Positions 38,187 through 47,359 of a stretch of 64,000 nucleotides of DNA are shown one piece after another. The translations under genes and the position numbers were made by a program. The DNA is from Quisquiliibacterium transsilvanicum (lineage in GTDB: Bacteria > Pseudomonadota > Gammaproteobacteria > Burkholderiales > Burkholderiaceae_E). The notes below the pieces were generated by a model. The model was not told the DNA's origin. It searched no databases and saw nothing but the letters and a program-made list of their open reading frames with translations. The stretch lies in the NCBI RefSeq assembly GCF_014202215.1, contig NZ_JACHGB010000001.1, positions 654,847 through 718,846 on the forward strand, in the 5' to 3' direction. The stretch's first letter is position 1. Each line of letters begins with the position of its first letter.

Positions 38187-39762
38187 GATCGGGGGCGATG
38201 GCGCGGCGCCCCGGACTGTCGCCTGCGGCGCTGCGCCCCGCGAACCGCGACAGCAGGAGCACCGGCAGCAGTCCTGCCAGGACCATCAGCAGCGAAGGCA
38301 GCGCGGCCTCGGCCAGGCGCTCGTCGGCAGCGAAGTGATAGGCGCTGACGGCCAGGGTGTCGAAATCGAAGGGGCGCAGCACCAGCGTGGCCGGGAGTTC
38401 CTTCAGGCAGTCGACCACCACCAGCAGTGCGGCGCCCGCCAGGCTGGGCCGCAGCAGCGGCCAGTGCACCTCGCGCAGCACCTCCACCGGCGTGAGCCCC
38501 AGGCTGCGCGCGCTGTTATCCATCGACGGGCTGATCCGCGCAAGCGCCGCCTCCATGCCCTGGTAGGCGATCGAGAAGAAGCGCACCCCATAGGCGTAGA
38601 CCACCGCGACGATGGTCCCGCCGAGCAGCAGCATCCCGAGCATCCGGTCGATGCTGCCGATCCAGACCATCAGGCCGACGCCGATGACCACGCCCGGCAT
38701 CGCGTACCCGGCGCAGGCAAGCGTCACCGCGAGGCCGACGAAGCGGTTGCGCACCAGGCGGGCGGCGTAGGCGGTGACCAGCGCAACGGGCAGGATCAAC
38801 GCCGCGGCGATCGAGGCAAGCAGCACCGAGTTCAGCACCCACTCGAACATCCGCGGATCGGTCGGCGCGCCGGCCGAGAGCCAGGCACGCAGCAGCAGCA
38901 GCGTCGGCAGCACGAAGCCGAGCAGCACCGGCAGCGAGCAGAGCGCGAAGGCCTGCCAGCCCGCGGCGCCCTCGAGCCGCGTGCGGGGGGCCGGCTTGGC
39001 GCCGCGGGCGTAGAAGCGCATGCGCTGGCGCTGGCGGCGCTCCAGCAGCACCAGGAAACCGACCATGGCCAGCAGAACGAAGGCGAGGCGGGCCGCCGCG
39101 ACCCGGTCGCCGAGGCCCTGCCAGGAGCGGTAGATGGCGGCAGTCAGCGTATCCACCCCGAAATAGGTGACGGTGCCGAAATCGGCCAGCGTCTCCATCA
39201 GCACCAGCGCGCAGCCAGCCGCCACCGCTGGACGCGCCACCGGCCAGGTCACCCGCCACCAGGCGAGGCGCCCGTGCATTCCCAGTGAGCGCGCCGCCTC
39301 GGCAAGCGAGGGGCTGCGCTCGGCAAAGGCATTGCGCGCCAGCATGTAGACGTAGGGATAGAGCGCGAGCCCGAGGACGAAGCCCGCACCGGGCAGCGAG
39401 CGGATGTCCGGGAACCAGTATTCGCGCACCGCCCAGCCGGTGATGCCGCGCAGCCAGGACTGGAACGGGCCGGAAGTGTCGAAGAAATCGGTGTAGGCGT
39501 AGGCAAGCACGAAGGCCGGCATCGACAGCGGGAGCACCAGCGCCCACGCCAGCCACCTGCGCCCCGGGAAGTCGTAGGCCGCCACCAGCCAGCCCGAACC
39601 GACGCCGACCACCAGCACCACTGCAAGCACCACCGCCGCCAGCATCAGCGTGCTGGCGATCGTCGAGGGCAGCACCGTGGCTGCGAGGTGCGCCAGGGTG
39701 TCCCAGCCTGCGGAGGGGGATGCGGCCAGCCAGAGCAGCACCACGATCGGCGCAGCCGCCAT
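38176..39762 (-). CDS. Iron(III)-type ABC transporter permease (FbpB-like)
   Basis: 528 residues with about twelve membrane helices in two homologous halves, each with a binding-protein-dependent transport inner-membrane domain: the EAA-like loops are ERSPSLAEAARSLGMHGRLA and ISPSMDNSARSLGLTPVEVL. LSMPAFVLAYAYTDFF and LADFGTVTYFGV are typical of FbpB/SfuB-type permeases. The open frame continues upstream of ATG 39762 without another ATG, so the N-terminus may be longer. It is divergent from the ATPase gene at 39902. Its last 11 bases overlap the convergent sqr end. No periplasmic binding protein gene is in the window. Confidence 0.88.
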   Translation of the reverse strand: MAAAPIVVLLWLAASPSAGWDTLAHLAATVLPSTIASTLMLAAVVLAVVLVVGVGSGWLVAAYDFPGRRWLAWALVLPLSMPAFVLAYAYTDFFDTSGPFQSWLRGITGWAVREYWFPDIRSLPGAGFVLGLALYPYVYMLARNAFAERSPSLAEAARSLGMHGRLAWWRVTWPVARPAVAAGCALVLMETLADFGTVTYFGVDTLTAAIYRSWQGLGDRVAAARLAFVLLAMVGFLVLLERRQRQRMRFYARGAKPAPRTRLEGAAGWQAFALCSLPVLLGFVLPTLLLLRAWLSAGAPTDPRMFEWVLNSVLLASIAAALILPVALVTAYAARLVRNRFVGLAVTLACAGYAMPGVVIGVGLMVWIGSIDRMLGMLLLGGTIVAVVYAYGVRFFSIAYQGMEAALARISPSMDNSARSLGLTPVEVLREVHWPLLRPSLAGAALLVVVDCLKELPATLVLRPFDFDTLAVSAYHFAADERLAEAALPSLLMVLAGLLPVLLLSRFAGRSAAGDSPGRRAIAPDPRA

Positions 39763-39901
39763 CAGCGCACCGATGCCGGCCAGCGTCGCGAGGGTGGTCG
39801 ACGAGGCCCGCTCGATCGTCAGAAATGACGACTTCGGCGCCGGAACGGATGCGGTGGATTCGATGATGCGCTTCGGTAGAATGCGTCTGAACGCGAATTA
39901 T

Positions 39902-41110
39902 ATGCATTCATCCCCCACTCCCAGTTCCGACGATCCGCAGCGCGGCGCAGCCGTCCAGAGCCCCCCGCAGGGCGATGCAGCGCCCGGTGCGCCCGCTCCG
40001 GGGCCCGCACTCGAGGTCCGGGACCTCGCCGTGGCCTTCGACGGCCCAGCCGGCCGGACCCGCGTCATCGAAGGTCTGCGCTTCGAACTGAAACGCGGCC
40101 AGATCGGGTGCCTGCTGGGGCCCTCTGGCTGCGGCAAGACCACTGCGCTGCGCACCATCGCCGGTTTCGTGCGGCCGGATGCGGGCGAGGTGCTCATCGA
40201 CGGCAAGGTGATCGCGTCGCCGCGGGAGTGGGTGGAACCGGAGCACCGGGGCGTGGGCGTGGTGTTCCAGGACTACGCGCTGTTCCCGCATCTCGACGTG
40301 GAGGCCAACGTCGGTTTCGGCCTGCGGCGGGTGTCCGCGGCGCAACGACGCGAGCGCGTGGCCAGGATGCTCGCGCTGGTGGGCATGGGCGACTATCGCA
40401 GCCGCTACCCGCATGAGCTCTCGGGAGGTCAGCAGCAGCGGGTGGCGCTGGCGCGGGCGCTGGCCCCGGGCCCTGCGCTGCTGCTGCTGGACGAACCCTT
40501 CTCCAACCTGGACCCCGACCTGCGCGAGCGGCTGGCGATGGAGCTCCGGGAGATCCTGAACGAGGCCCGCACCACTGCGCTGCTCGTCACCCACGACCAG
40601 AACGAGGCCTTCGCCATGGCCGACGTGGTCGGCGTGATGACCGCCGGCTCGATCGCGCAGTGGGACACGCCGTATCGCCTCTACCATCGCCCCTTGACCC
40701 GCGAGGTGGCGGACTTCGTCGGGCTCGGCTCCTTCCTGCAGGGCAGGCTGCGCGAGCGCGACGGCATCTCCAGCGTGGAGTTCGAGCTGGGCGTGCTGCC
40801 GATCCGTTCGCGCACCGACCAGGCGATCGCGAGCGCGAGCGCGGACGCGCACGGCGAGGTGGTGATCCTGCTGCGGCCGGACGACGTCATCCACGACGAC
40901 CACAGCCCGCTGATGGCCGAGGTGGTGCGAAAGGCCTTCCGGGGCGCGCAGTTCCTCTACTCGCTGAGGCTGCCCAGCGGCGCGGAACTGCTGGCGCTGG
41001 TTCCAAGCCATCACAACCATGCGATCGGCGAGCACATCGGGATCCGCTTCGACGCGGACCATGTGGTCACCTTCCCGGCGCGCGAGCGCGCCAGGGCCGT
41101 CCGCGCCTAG
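39902..41110 (+). CDS. ABC transporter ATP-binding protein (FbpC/PotA type)
   Basis: 402 residues. After a 38-residue Ser/Pro/Ala-rich extension comes the ATPase: Walker A LLGPSGCGKTTALRTIAGF, Q-loop VVFQDYALFPHLDVEANV, signature ELSGGQQQRVALARAL, Walker B LLLLDEPFSNLDPDLRERLA and switch LLVTHDQNEAF. The C-terminal TOBE-like domain (about 285-395) includes LRPDDVIHDDHSPLMAEVV. It is paired with the divergent permease across a 139-base shared promoter region, and the two probably form an iron(III) importer. The starting ATG is in an AT-rich stretch with no good ribosome-binding sequence. Confidence 0.9.
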   Translation: MHSSPTPSSDDPQRGAAVQSPPQGDAAPGAPAPGPALEVRDLAVAFDGPAGRTRVIEGLRFELKRGQIGCLLGPSGCGKTTALRTIAGFVRPDAGEVLIDGKVIASPREWVEPEHRGVGVVFQDYALFPHLDVEANVGFGLRRVSAAQRRERVARMLALVGMGDYRSRYPHELSGGQQQRVALARALAPGPALLLLDEPFSNLDPDLRERLAMELREILNEARTTALLVTHDQNEAFAMADVVGVMTAGSIAQWDTPYRLYHRPLTREVADFVGLGSFLQGRLRERDGISSVEFELGVLPIRSRTDQAIASASADAHGEVVILLRPDDVIHDDHSPLMAEVVRKAFRGAQFLYSLRLPSGAELLALVPSHHNHAIGEHIGIRFDADHVVTFPARERARAVRA

Positions 41111-41124
41111 AAACCCGGGCGGCA

Positions 41125-41143
41125 GAGCGCCGCGCAGGCGCTC
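41125..41143. terminator. Hairpin between convergent ATPase and DUF1631 genes
   Basis: GAGCGCC (41125-41131) and GGCGCTC (41137-41143) form a 7-bp stem with a 5-base loop in the 33-base gap between the convergent stops. No T run. A weak bidirectional terminator candidate. Confidence 0.4.
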
Positions 41144-43534
41144 CTAGAAGAGCCTCACCGCCCTGCCCTGCCGCACCCGCTCGAGCAGCTCGGCGGATCG
41201 CAGCGACAGCGCCCGCCGGTCCGGATGGCGAACCAGCAGCACCACGGTGCGCCGGGCGTTGATCCAGGCCACCTTCGCGTGCACCGGGGCGTCCCCGTCG
41301 CCGCTCAGGCGCAGCCAGTCGCCACGGCGCAGCGACGCCAGTGCCTGCTCCGCATCCTCGACGCGTTCCCGCGGCGCCTGCGGCAGGTCGCCCAGATCGA
41401 GCGAGGACAGCACCTCCAGCAGGCGGCCGCCGTCGGACTCGGCGCGGGCGCCCTCGGCAGCCGCGCCGTCGGCGTGCGCGCCCTCGCCCCGCGCGGCATC
41501 GGCGTCTGCTCCGATGCGCGCAGCGGCGTCCGGCACAAGCGCCCCCGCCGCGGTCGGCTTCGGCCCGGCCGGCATTCCCTGCATCGGATGCGCGCCCCCG
41601 TCCTCCCCGGCCGCGGTGACGGGCGCCCCGGTCATCGTGTCGCCCCGGATCCGGGTGCGGCGACCGCCGCGGGTACGTGGAGCTTCGCCCGTCCGGGTGT
41701 CGCCGCTTCGGCGCCGCCGCTGCATCTTGCGCAGATGGATCAGGAACAGCTCGTCGAAGAAGGGCTTGAACTCGTCGTCGCGCGCACCGATCGCACGCAG
41801 ACCCTGCGCCAGCAGTCGGATCAGCGGCGGGATCTTCTGCGCGAGCTGGCTGCGGCTCTGCCTCTCCTTGCCCTCGTCGAGGCTCCAGAGCAGATCGTCG
41901 ACCACCTGCAGCGACACCGTGTACTCGGAGCTCTCCTCGCCGTCGCGCAGGATCGCGGTGCGCAGGTGGCGCAGCCAGACGTTCAGCACGAAGTCGCGCA
42001 CCGACTCCGGCACCTCGTGCCTGCCCAGCCGCTCGGCGAGCAGCGACGAAAGGCGCTCGGTCACCTCCTGCTCCCGCGCCCGGTCCGGACGGTTCCGATA
42101 GTCGCGGCGATTGCGGCGCCCCGGCGTCTCCTCCAGGCTGGTGCGCTCCTGCACGACGCGCTCGATCAGCTGGGACACGTTGCGGGCGGCGCGCTCGTAT
42201 TCCTGCTCCACCTGGCGCGCCATCACCGCCGAGCGTGTCTGCAGCGCGCCGGCCACGATCTCCACCGCCCGCACCACGGTGTCGAGCCGCCGGTAAAGCT
42301 CGCTGCCCCGCGCCAGATCGTCGGCGAAGGCGTTGACGATGGCGCCGACGTTCTCGACGAGCCTGCGCAGCGAGCGGGGCTCGTCGCCCAGGTACGCGGG
42401 ATCGAGAAGCGACAGCGCCACCGACGGCTGCTGCAGCCGCCAGACCAGCGGCTTTGCCGCTTCCGGGATCCGCTGGTCATCGATGACGTAGTCGAACATC
42501 GCGGCGACCAGGTCGACCACCGCGGTCTGGGCGGGCGGAACCCCCGCCCCGTGAAGCCGCGCGCGGGCCTTGCCGAAGAACGCGGCGCGCGCCTCCCGGC
42601 TGTAGGGCACCACCCCGATCGAGTGGGCGAAGGCGAGCGCATCGCGCTCGATTTCGACCACCGGCTGCAGCGTGGGGACGACCGAGAGTTTCGGGCGTGC
42701 CGAGGGCGCAGCGAACGGCGAGCTGCCGAGCATGGCCGCGGTCCTGGCCGCCTGCTCGGTCGCCAGCAGCTGGTGCGGGGGGTCCCCGACGGACTGAGCG
42801 TCCGGCGCAGCGGGCAGGGAGCCGCCGCCACGTGCCGCGTCGTGCGTCTGCACCGGAGCCGGCGACGCGCTTGCTTCGGCGCCGGCCTTCTGCTCGGCGC
42901 CCGCCAGCGGCGCCTCGATACCGCGCGACCGCAGCCAGCGGTCCGTCTCTTCGACGACACCGACCAGCGCTGGCGGCAGGTGCGCGGCGAGCGCAGTGCG
43001 CATGCCGGCTGCGACAGCCCCGGCTTCGCCGAGCCCGACAAAGGCCGCCTGAGCCGCCGCCGCCAGCGTGCGCGCGCCGAGGGGATTAACCTCGTCGTCC
43101 TCCCACAGACCTTGCCTGAGCGCCCGGGTGCGCGCCGCGTATCCGAGGTAATCGTCCGCGCCGAGCTGGCGGACCGCGCGGGCAAGCTCGGCGGCGAGGA
43201 TCTGCACGCGCAGCTCCTCCTCCTCGATCAGCTCCAGCGCCGCACCTTCGTCGCCTGCCCGCTCGAGCGACTCGATGCACCTGCGCGCACGCTCGCGCAG
43301 CATCCGGGAGGCTGCCTGGATCCGCGCGCGCGCCTCGATGCGCAGCATCGCGGCGACCGCATAGAGCGACTGGCGCCCCGCATGGTCACGCTCCAGCTCG
43401 CCGAGACGCTCCAGCTCCGCGGCCACGGACGGAATCGCAGCCCGGAGCGCGCGCGCGAACGCCGCCTCCAGGCTGGCGAGTGCCTGGTGGAGCAGCGCGT
43501 TGCGATCTGCGGGCGTTTCCGCTGGTGTAGTCAT
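41144..43534 (-). CDS. DUF1631 domain protein
   Basis: 796-residue cytoplasmic protein of the DUF1631 family of beta- and gammaproteobacteria; the function is not established. The N-terminal half is mostly helical (RALRAAIPSVAAELERLGEL). A low-complexity Ala/Pro segment lies at about 230-285. The conserved core runs from about 300 to 620 (YSREARAAFFGKARARLHGA, RRLVENVGAIVNAFADDLAR). An acidic/alanine linker (about 640-720) leads to a C-terminal PilZ-like segment (SLRRGDWLRLSGDGDAP, HAKVAWINARRTVVLLVRHP), which in relatives suggests c-di-GMP or regulatory links. Two c-di-GMP enzymes are encoded in the window; a connection is speculative. Confidence 0.85.
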   Translation of the reverse strand: MTTPAETPADRNALLHQALASLEAAFARALRAAIPSVAAELERLGELERDHAGRQSLYAVAAMLRIEARARIQAASRMLRERARRCIESLERAGDEGAALELIEEEELRVQILAAELARAVRQLGADDYLGYAARTRALRQGLWEDDEVNPLGARTLAAAAQAAFVGLGEAGAVAAGMRTALAAHLPPALVGVVEETDRWLRSRGIEAPLAGAEQKAGAEASASPAPVQTHDAARGGGSLPAAPDAQSVGDPPHQLLATEQAARTAAMLGSSPFAAPSARPKLSVVPTLQPVVEIERDALAFAHSIGVVPYSREARAAFFGKARARLHGAGVPPAQTAVVDLVAAMFDYVIDDQRIPEAAKPLVWRLQQPSVALSLLDPAYLGDEPRSLRRLVENVGAIVNAFADDLARGSELYRRLDTVVRAVEIVAGALQTRSAVMARQVEQEYERAARNVSQLIERVVQERTSLEETPGRRNRRDYRNRPDRAREQEVTERLSSLLAERLGRHEVPESVRDFVLNVWLRHLRTAILRDGEESSEYTVSLQVVDDLLWSLDEGKERQSRSQLAQKIPPLIRLLAQGLRAIGARDDEFKPFFDELFLIHLRKMQRRRRSGDTRTGEAPRTRGGRRTRIRGDTMTGAPVTAAGEDGGAHPMQGMPAGPKPTAAGALVPDAAARIGADADAARGEGAHADGAAAEGARAESDGGRLLEVLSSLDLGDLPQAPRERVEDAEQALASLRRGDWLRLSGDGDAPVHAKVAWINARRTVVLLVRHPDRRALSLRSAELLERVRQGRAVRLF

Positions 43535-43671
43535 TCCCGGCCATCCATCTTGACCGGGCGATGCTAAGCGATCCGGGGAACGGCTGATGTGACCGTTTGC
43601 CCGTCGGAGCGACCGGCACGCCGACCCAGAGGATCCGGAATCCGCCCCGGAGGGCGCATCCGGGCCGGCGC

Positions 43672-43947
43672 TCAGCCCGGCTTGCCAGCCTCTTCAGCCG
43701 GGGCCAGGACGGCGTCGTCAGGCCAGTCGTCGCCATTGCCGTAGCAGGCACGGAACGCGGCGTCTTCCGCGTCGTCCCAGGCCTTGGCGGCGCGGCGGTC
43801 GAAACGCTCCCGGCCGGCACGCGCAAGCACGGCGGCGTACGCGGCCTCGACGGTGAGTCCACGGGAGGTGATCAATGCCTCGGCGGCACGGCAGCCCGCC
43901 TCGATGTCGGCGTCGGACGCGTCGGCGTCCAGGATCCATAGCTTCAT
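43672..43947 (-). CDS. Small hypothetical protein, 91 residues
   Basis: I do not recognise a family. The predicted acidic, soluble product starts MKLWILDADASDADIEAGCR and contains SRGLTVEAAYAAVLARAGRE and CYGNGDDWPDDAVLAPAEE. There is no signal peptide or membrane segment. The ATG at 43947 is the natural start; the region upstream overlaps the pseudouridine synthase gene's 5' side. It lies 137 bases after DUF1631's start on the same strand and is divergent from the rluF-like gene. Coding is supported by a coherent, codon-typical frame, but not by homology. Confidence 0.6.
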   Translation of the reverse strand: MKLWILDADASDADIEAGCRAAEALITSRGLTVEAAYAAVLARAGRERFDRRAAKAWDDAEDAAFRACYGNGDDWPDDAVLAPAEEAGKPG

Positions 43948-44119
43948 GGGGGCGCACTGTAGCAGCGTCGGGCGCCGGCGTATACCCGTCGCGCCGCTTT
44001 CGACTACCCGAGGCCGGGGCGCGGCATCCGCGTGATCCCCTTGGCCGCGCATGGGGCCGGAGGCCATCCAACCGCTATCATGTGCAGGGGCGCCCGTCCG
44101 GGCGCCAGGCACTCGCTCC

Positions 44120-45352
44120 ATGAACCGACCCACCCTCAAGCTTCCCAAGCGGCCCGACCGCGCCGCGCCGCAGAAGGCGCCATCTTCCCGCGCCCGGCGC
44201 GCACAGCGTGCGAAACCGGTGCAAGCCAACCCGCAGCCGCCGGCGGCGGAAGCGCGGGCCGAGGCGGGAGCGCGGGCCCAGACGGCGGCGGCCCAGACGG
44301 AGCCACCCGAATCGGTGCCGGCCCAGGCGATGCCGCGCCAGGACTCTCCTGGACTGACCGCGCCGCGCCAAACTGCGCCGCGCCAGGACTCATCGGGACG
44401 GACCGCGCCGCGCCAGGCTGCGCCGCGCGAGGCTGTGCATGGGAGCACGACGCCGGGCCGGACCGCACCCCAGCGGGCAGGGCCTGCCCGGGGGGTACAG
44501 CCCTCGCCTGCTGCGTCCACGCTCCCTCAGGCCACGCCCCGTCACGCCACGCCCGCGCAGGCCGCGCCTGCCCGCACGCCTGCCGACCTGCCCGCCACAC
44601 GCATCCCCCCGCACGAGAACCCCGGCGATCCCCGCCTGTCCAAGCGGATGAGCGAGCTGGGTCTGTGCTCGCGGCGCGAGGCCGACGAGTGGATCGTCAA
44701 TGGCTGGGTGAAGGTGGACGGCGAGGTGGTCGACGTGCTGGGCGCGCGGGTGCCGCCGCAGGCGCGCATCGAAATCGATCCCGCTGCCCTCGAGCACCAG
44801 GGCGAGAAAGTGACGATCCTGCTGCACAAGCCGCTGGGCTATGTGTCCGGCCAGGCCGAGGACGGCTACCAGCCTGCGGTGGTGCTGATCCGGCCCGAGA
44901 ACCGATGGGCCGATGATCCGACGCCGCTGCGCTTCACGCCGGGGCACCTGCGCGGGCTGGCGCCTGCGGGTCGCCTGGACATCGACTCGACCGGGCTGCT
45001 GGTGTTCACGCAGGACGGGCGCGTGGCGCGGCACCTGATCGGCCAGGACTCCGAAGTGGAGAAGGAGTACCTGGTGCGCGTGGAGGGCGAGCTGAACGAC
45101 GAGGGCCTAGAGCGGCTGCGGCATGGCCTGGAACTCGACGGCGTGAAGCTAAGGCCGGCGCGCGTGTCCTGGCAGAACGAGCACCAGCTGCGCTTCGTGC
45201 TGCGCGAGGGACGCAAGCGGCAGATCCGCCGGATGTGCGAGCTGGTGGGCCTGACCGTCACCGGGCTCAAGCGCGTGCGCAGCGGCAGCGTGCCGCTGGG
45301 CCGCCTGCCCGTTGGGCAGTGGCGCTACCTCGGGCGGAACGAGAAATTCTGA
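44120..45352 (+). CDS. rRNA pseudouridine synthase (RsuA/RluB/RluF family) with long disordered N-terminus
   Basis: 410 residues. The first about 170 are Ala/Pro/Gln/Arg-rich and probably disordered, with a 45-base duplicated unit. The S4 RNA-binding domain is at about 175-235 ([36 protein letters not shown]). The catalytic domain has [12 protein letters not shown], the catalytic aspartate motif [27 protein letters not shown] and [20 protein letters not shown]. Family enzymes modify one 16S or 23S uridine; the [18 protein letters not shown] loop resembles RluF-like members, but the target cannot be fixed. The methyltransferase gene follows 50 bases later. Confidence 0.9.
   Translation: MNRPTLKLPKRPDRAAPQKAPSSRARRAQRAKPVQANPQPPAAEARAEAGARAQTAAAQTEPPESVPAQAMPRQDSPGLTAPRQTAPRQDSSGRTAPRQAAPREAVHGSTTPGRTAPQRAGPARGVQPSPAASTLPQATPRHATPAQAAPARTPADLPATRIPPHENPGDPRLSKRMSELGLCSRREADEWIVNGWVKVDGEVVDVLGARVPPQARIEIDPAALEHQGEKVTILLHKPLGYVSGQAEDGYQPAVVLIRPENRWADDPTPLRFTPGHLRGLAPAGRLDIDSTGLLVFTQDGRVARHLIGQDSEVEKEYLVRVEGELNDEGLERLRHGLELDGVKLRPARVSWQNEHQLRFVLREGRKRQIRRMCELVGLTVTGLKRVRSGSVPLGRLPVGQWRYLGRNEKF
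44332..44421. repeat. 45-base imperfect direct repeat, 2 copies
   Basis: Units at 44332-44376 and 44377-44421 encode two similar 15-residue blocks ([15 protein letters not shown] and [15 protein letters not shown]) in the disordered N-terminus of the pseudouridine synthase. A further partial unit follows. Confidence 0.8.
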
Positions 45353-45402
45353 ACGCGCCGCCAGCACCCGGGGCGCCCGACGCCCGGCCGCCGGCGCCGC
45401 CG

Positions 45403-46542
45403 ATGGCCCGCTGGACCGAGAACGGCGAGGAGCGCTCGGCGCTCTGGCGCTCCGAGCGCGGCGCCCCTCCGCCCGTGCGCATACTGGTCGTGGACGACCG
45501 TAGCCGGGCGGACGACGCCTATGGCGCCGCCTGCCAGGGCACCGCGCTGCTCTGGCGCGGCGACTTCCAGAACGCGCGGCAGCTGCTCAAGGCCCTGGCC
45601 AGCCGCGTCGACCGCAAGCCACGCGTCGCAGCCGGCGCCGGCGCCAGGCGCCCGGCCGGATCGCTGGCGGATGCCTTCAACCGCGAGCGCCAGTCCCGCG
45701 CGCAGCGCGCCCGCACCCTCGGCATGTTGCTGATTCCCCTCGATGCCGACTACGCGATTCCCTTGCGGCGCGCGCCCGACCTGCGGCAGGCCTGCCAGGA
45801 GGCATGGGGACCGGCGCAGGCTGCTTCCGTGGTGCCACTGCGCGAGCTCCTCGGAGTGATCGGCGCACACGAATGGCGCAAGCGCGGCATCGAGACGCCT
45901 GCCGCGGGCGGACGAATCCACCCGCACTACGGCGTGTTCGCGCCGGTCCGCAGCGAATACGTCGGCCTGGTGGCGCAGGCGCCGCTGCCGGCCGCTGCTG
46001 CCACGCTCACCGCCTTCGACATCGGCACCGGCACCGGCGTGCTGGCCGCGGTGCTCGCGCGGCGCGGTGTTGCCCGCGTCATCGCCACCGACCTGAATCC
46101 GCGTGCGCTGGCCTGCGCGCGCGACAACATCGGGCGCCTGGGCCTCGCCGAGCGCGTCGAGGTGCTGCAGGCAGATCTCTTCCCGCCGGGCCGCGCGGGA
46201 CTGATCGTCTGCAACCCGCCCTGGCTGCCGGCGCGCCCGGGCTCGGCCCTCGAGGAGGCGGTCTACGATCCTGGCAGCCGGATGCTGCTCGGCTTCCTGG
46301 CCGGGCTCGCAGCGCACCTGGAGCCCGGCGGCGAAGGCTGGCTGATCCTGTCGGACCTCGCCGAGCATCTGGGACTGCGCAGCCGCGAGGAGCTCCTCGC
46401 CGCCTTCGAAGCGGCCGGCCTCGCGGTCCTGGGGCGGCTGGACGTGCGTCCCACCCATCCCCGGGCATCCGATCCGGCGGATCCGCTGCACGCGGCCCGC
46501 AGGGCAGAACTGACCTCGCTCTGGCGACTGTCGGCACGCTGA
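45403..46542 (+). CDS. Class I SAM-dependent methyltransferase
   Basis: 379 residues from ATG MARWTENGEERSAL. The N-terminal about 170 residues are unusual, with QGTALLWRGDFQNARQLLKA. The C-terminal half has a Rossmann methyltransferase fold: motif I FDIGTGTGVLAAVLARRGV, acidic ATDLNPRALACARDNI, motif IV IVCNPPWLPARP (NPPW, typical of enzymes methylating planar nitrogens in nucleic acids or glutamine). This resembles HemK/RlmG-like enzymes, with the N-terminal region perhaps binding substrate; the target is unknown. It follows the pseudouridine synthase by 50 bases, so an rRNA-modification role is attractive but inferred. The frame is open upstream of the ATG. Confidence 0.85.
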   Translation: MARWTENGEERSALWRSERGAPPPVRILVVDDRSRADDAYGAACQGTALLWRGDFQNARQLLKALASRVDRKPRVAAGAGARRPAGSLADAFNRERQSRAQRARTLGMLLIPLDADYAIPLRRAPDLRQACQEAWGPAQAASVVPLRELLGVIGAHEWRKRGIETPAAGGRIHPHYGVFAPVRSEYVGLVAQAPLPAAAATLTAFDIGTGTGVLAAVLARRGVARVIATDLNPRALACARDNIGRLGLAERVEVLQADLFPPGRAGLIVCNPPWLPARPGSALEEAVYDPGSRMLLGFLAGLAAHLEPGGEGWLILSDLAEHLGLRSREELLAAFEAAGLAVLGRLDVRPTHPRASDPADPLHAARRAELTSLWRLSAR

Positions 46543-46607
46543 AACCCGCGAACCGGAACGACGTGCCAGCGCAATTCTTGCCCTGGCAAGGAGCTCCGTA
46601 CACAATC

Positions 46608-46617
46608 TTGTCGACAA
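46608..46617. promoter_or_regulatory. Candidate GntR/FCD operator
   Basis: Perfect 10-base palindrome TTGTCGACAA, 34 bases upstream of the GntR/FCD gene start. It fits the general TNGTNNNACNA-like consensus of the FadR/FCD subfamily only in its TTGT...ACAA ends. Probably the autoregulatory site controlling this gene and the amidohydrolase. Confidence 0.5.
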
Positions 46618-46651
46618 TCCTGGCGACGATCGCTCGTCGCCGCGCATCTCC

Positions 46652-47356
46652 GTGACCATCGAAGCCCTCTCCCTTCGCCCCCAGTCCGCCCCGGCCCAGC
46701 CAGGCGACGCCCGCACCTGCGCTTCCGCGCAGCTCGCCCGCGCCATCGTCGATGGTCTCGAGGCAGGCGGCTTCGCCCCCGGCCAGCGCCTCGTCGAGGC
46801 CGACCTGTGCGAACGCTTCGGTGTAGGCCGCAGCGCGGTACGCGATGCGCTGCAACGGCTTGCCGCGCGCGGCGTGGTCACGCTGAGCCCGAACAAGGGC
46901 GCGCGGATCAGCGAAGTGACGCTCGCGGACGCGCTCGACACGCTGGAGCTCACCGAGCTGCTGCTCGGGCTCGCGGCGCGTACCGCGGCGCGCTCAGTCA
47001 GCGGCCAGGGCGTGGCCGAAGCGGTCGGCAACGCATTGCGGCAGCTCGAACAGGCGCGCGAACTGGACGACCCTCGGCGCTTCGCCGCCGCGCGCAAGGC
47101 CTTCTACGCAACGCTGATCAGGGCCGGCGGCAACCAGGCGCTGCGCCGGGTCCTGCCCAGCGTGCAGGTGCATGTGCTGCGCGCCCGGTTCGGCTTCAGC
47201 ACGATGCAGGCCGAAGTCTTCGACGAGTTCCGCGCGATCGGCGCCGCGGTGCTCGCGGGCGATCCGGAGCGCGCGGAGCGGCTGGGACGCGAACACGTGC
47301 GCCGCATCCGCGAGCGCATGGAACAGAACACCACAACGATACGCACCAGGGAGTGA
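46652..47356 (+). CDS. GntR/FCD-family transcriptional regulator
   Basis: 234 residues from GTG. The N-terminal GntR helix-turn-helix (LARAIVDGLEAGGFAPGQRL, VEADLCERFGVGRSAVRDAL) is followed by an all-helical FCD ligand domain (ELTELLLGLAARTAARSVSG, AARKAFYATLIRAGGNQALR, ERLGREHVRRIRERM). The FCD metal ligand set is only partly evident (FYATLIRAGGN in place of the usual FHxxL), so metal binding is doubtful. The amidohydrolase gene follows after 3 bases, so it probably regulates this operon in response to an acyl-amino acid or carboxylate. Confidence 0.88.
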   Translation: MTIEALSLRPQSAPAQPGDARTCASAQLARAIVDGLEAGGFAPGQRLVEADLCERFGVGRSAVRDALQRLAARGVVTLSPNKGARISEVTLADALDTLELTELLLGLAARTAARSVSGQGVAEAVGNALRQLEQARELDDPRRFAAARKAFYATLIRAGGNQALRRVLPSVQVHVLRARFGFSTMQAEVFDEFRAIGAAVLAGDPERAERLGREHVRRIRERMEQNTTTIRTRE

Positions 47357-47359
47357 CGC

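Noticed and set aside
39880-39909. Fur box between the divergent ABC permease and ATPase genes
   Set aside because: GAATGC and GCATTC half-sites exist, but their spacing and sequence do not fit the 19-base Fur consensus.
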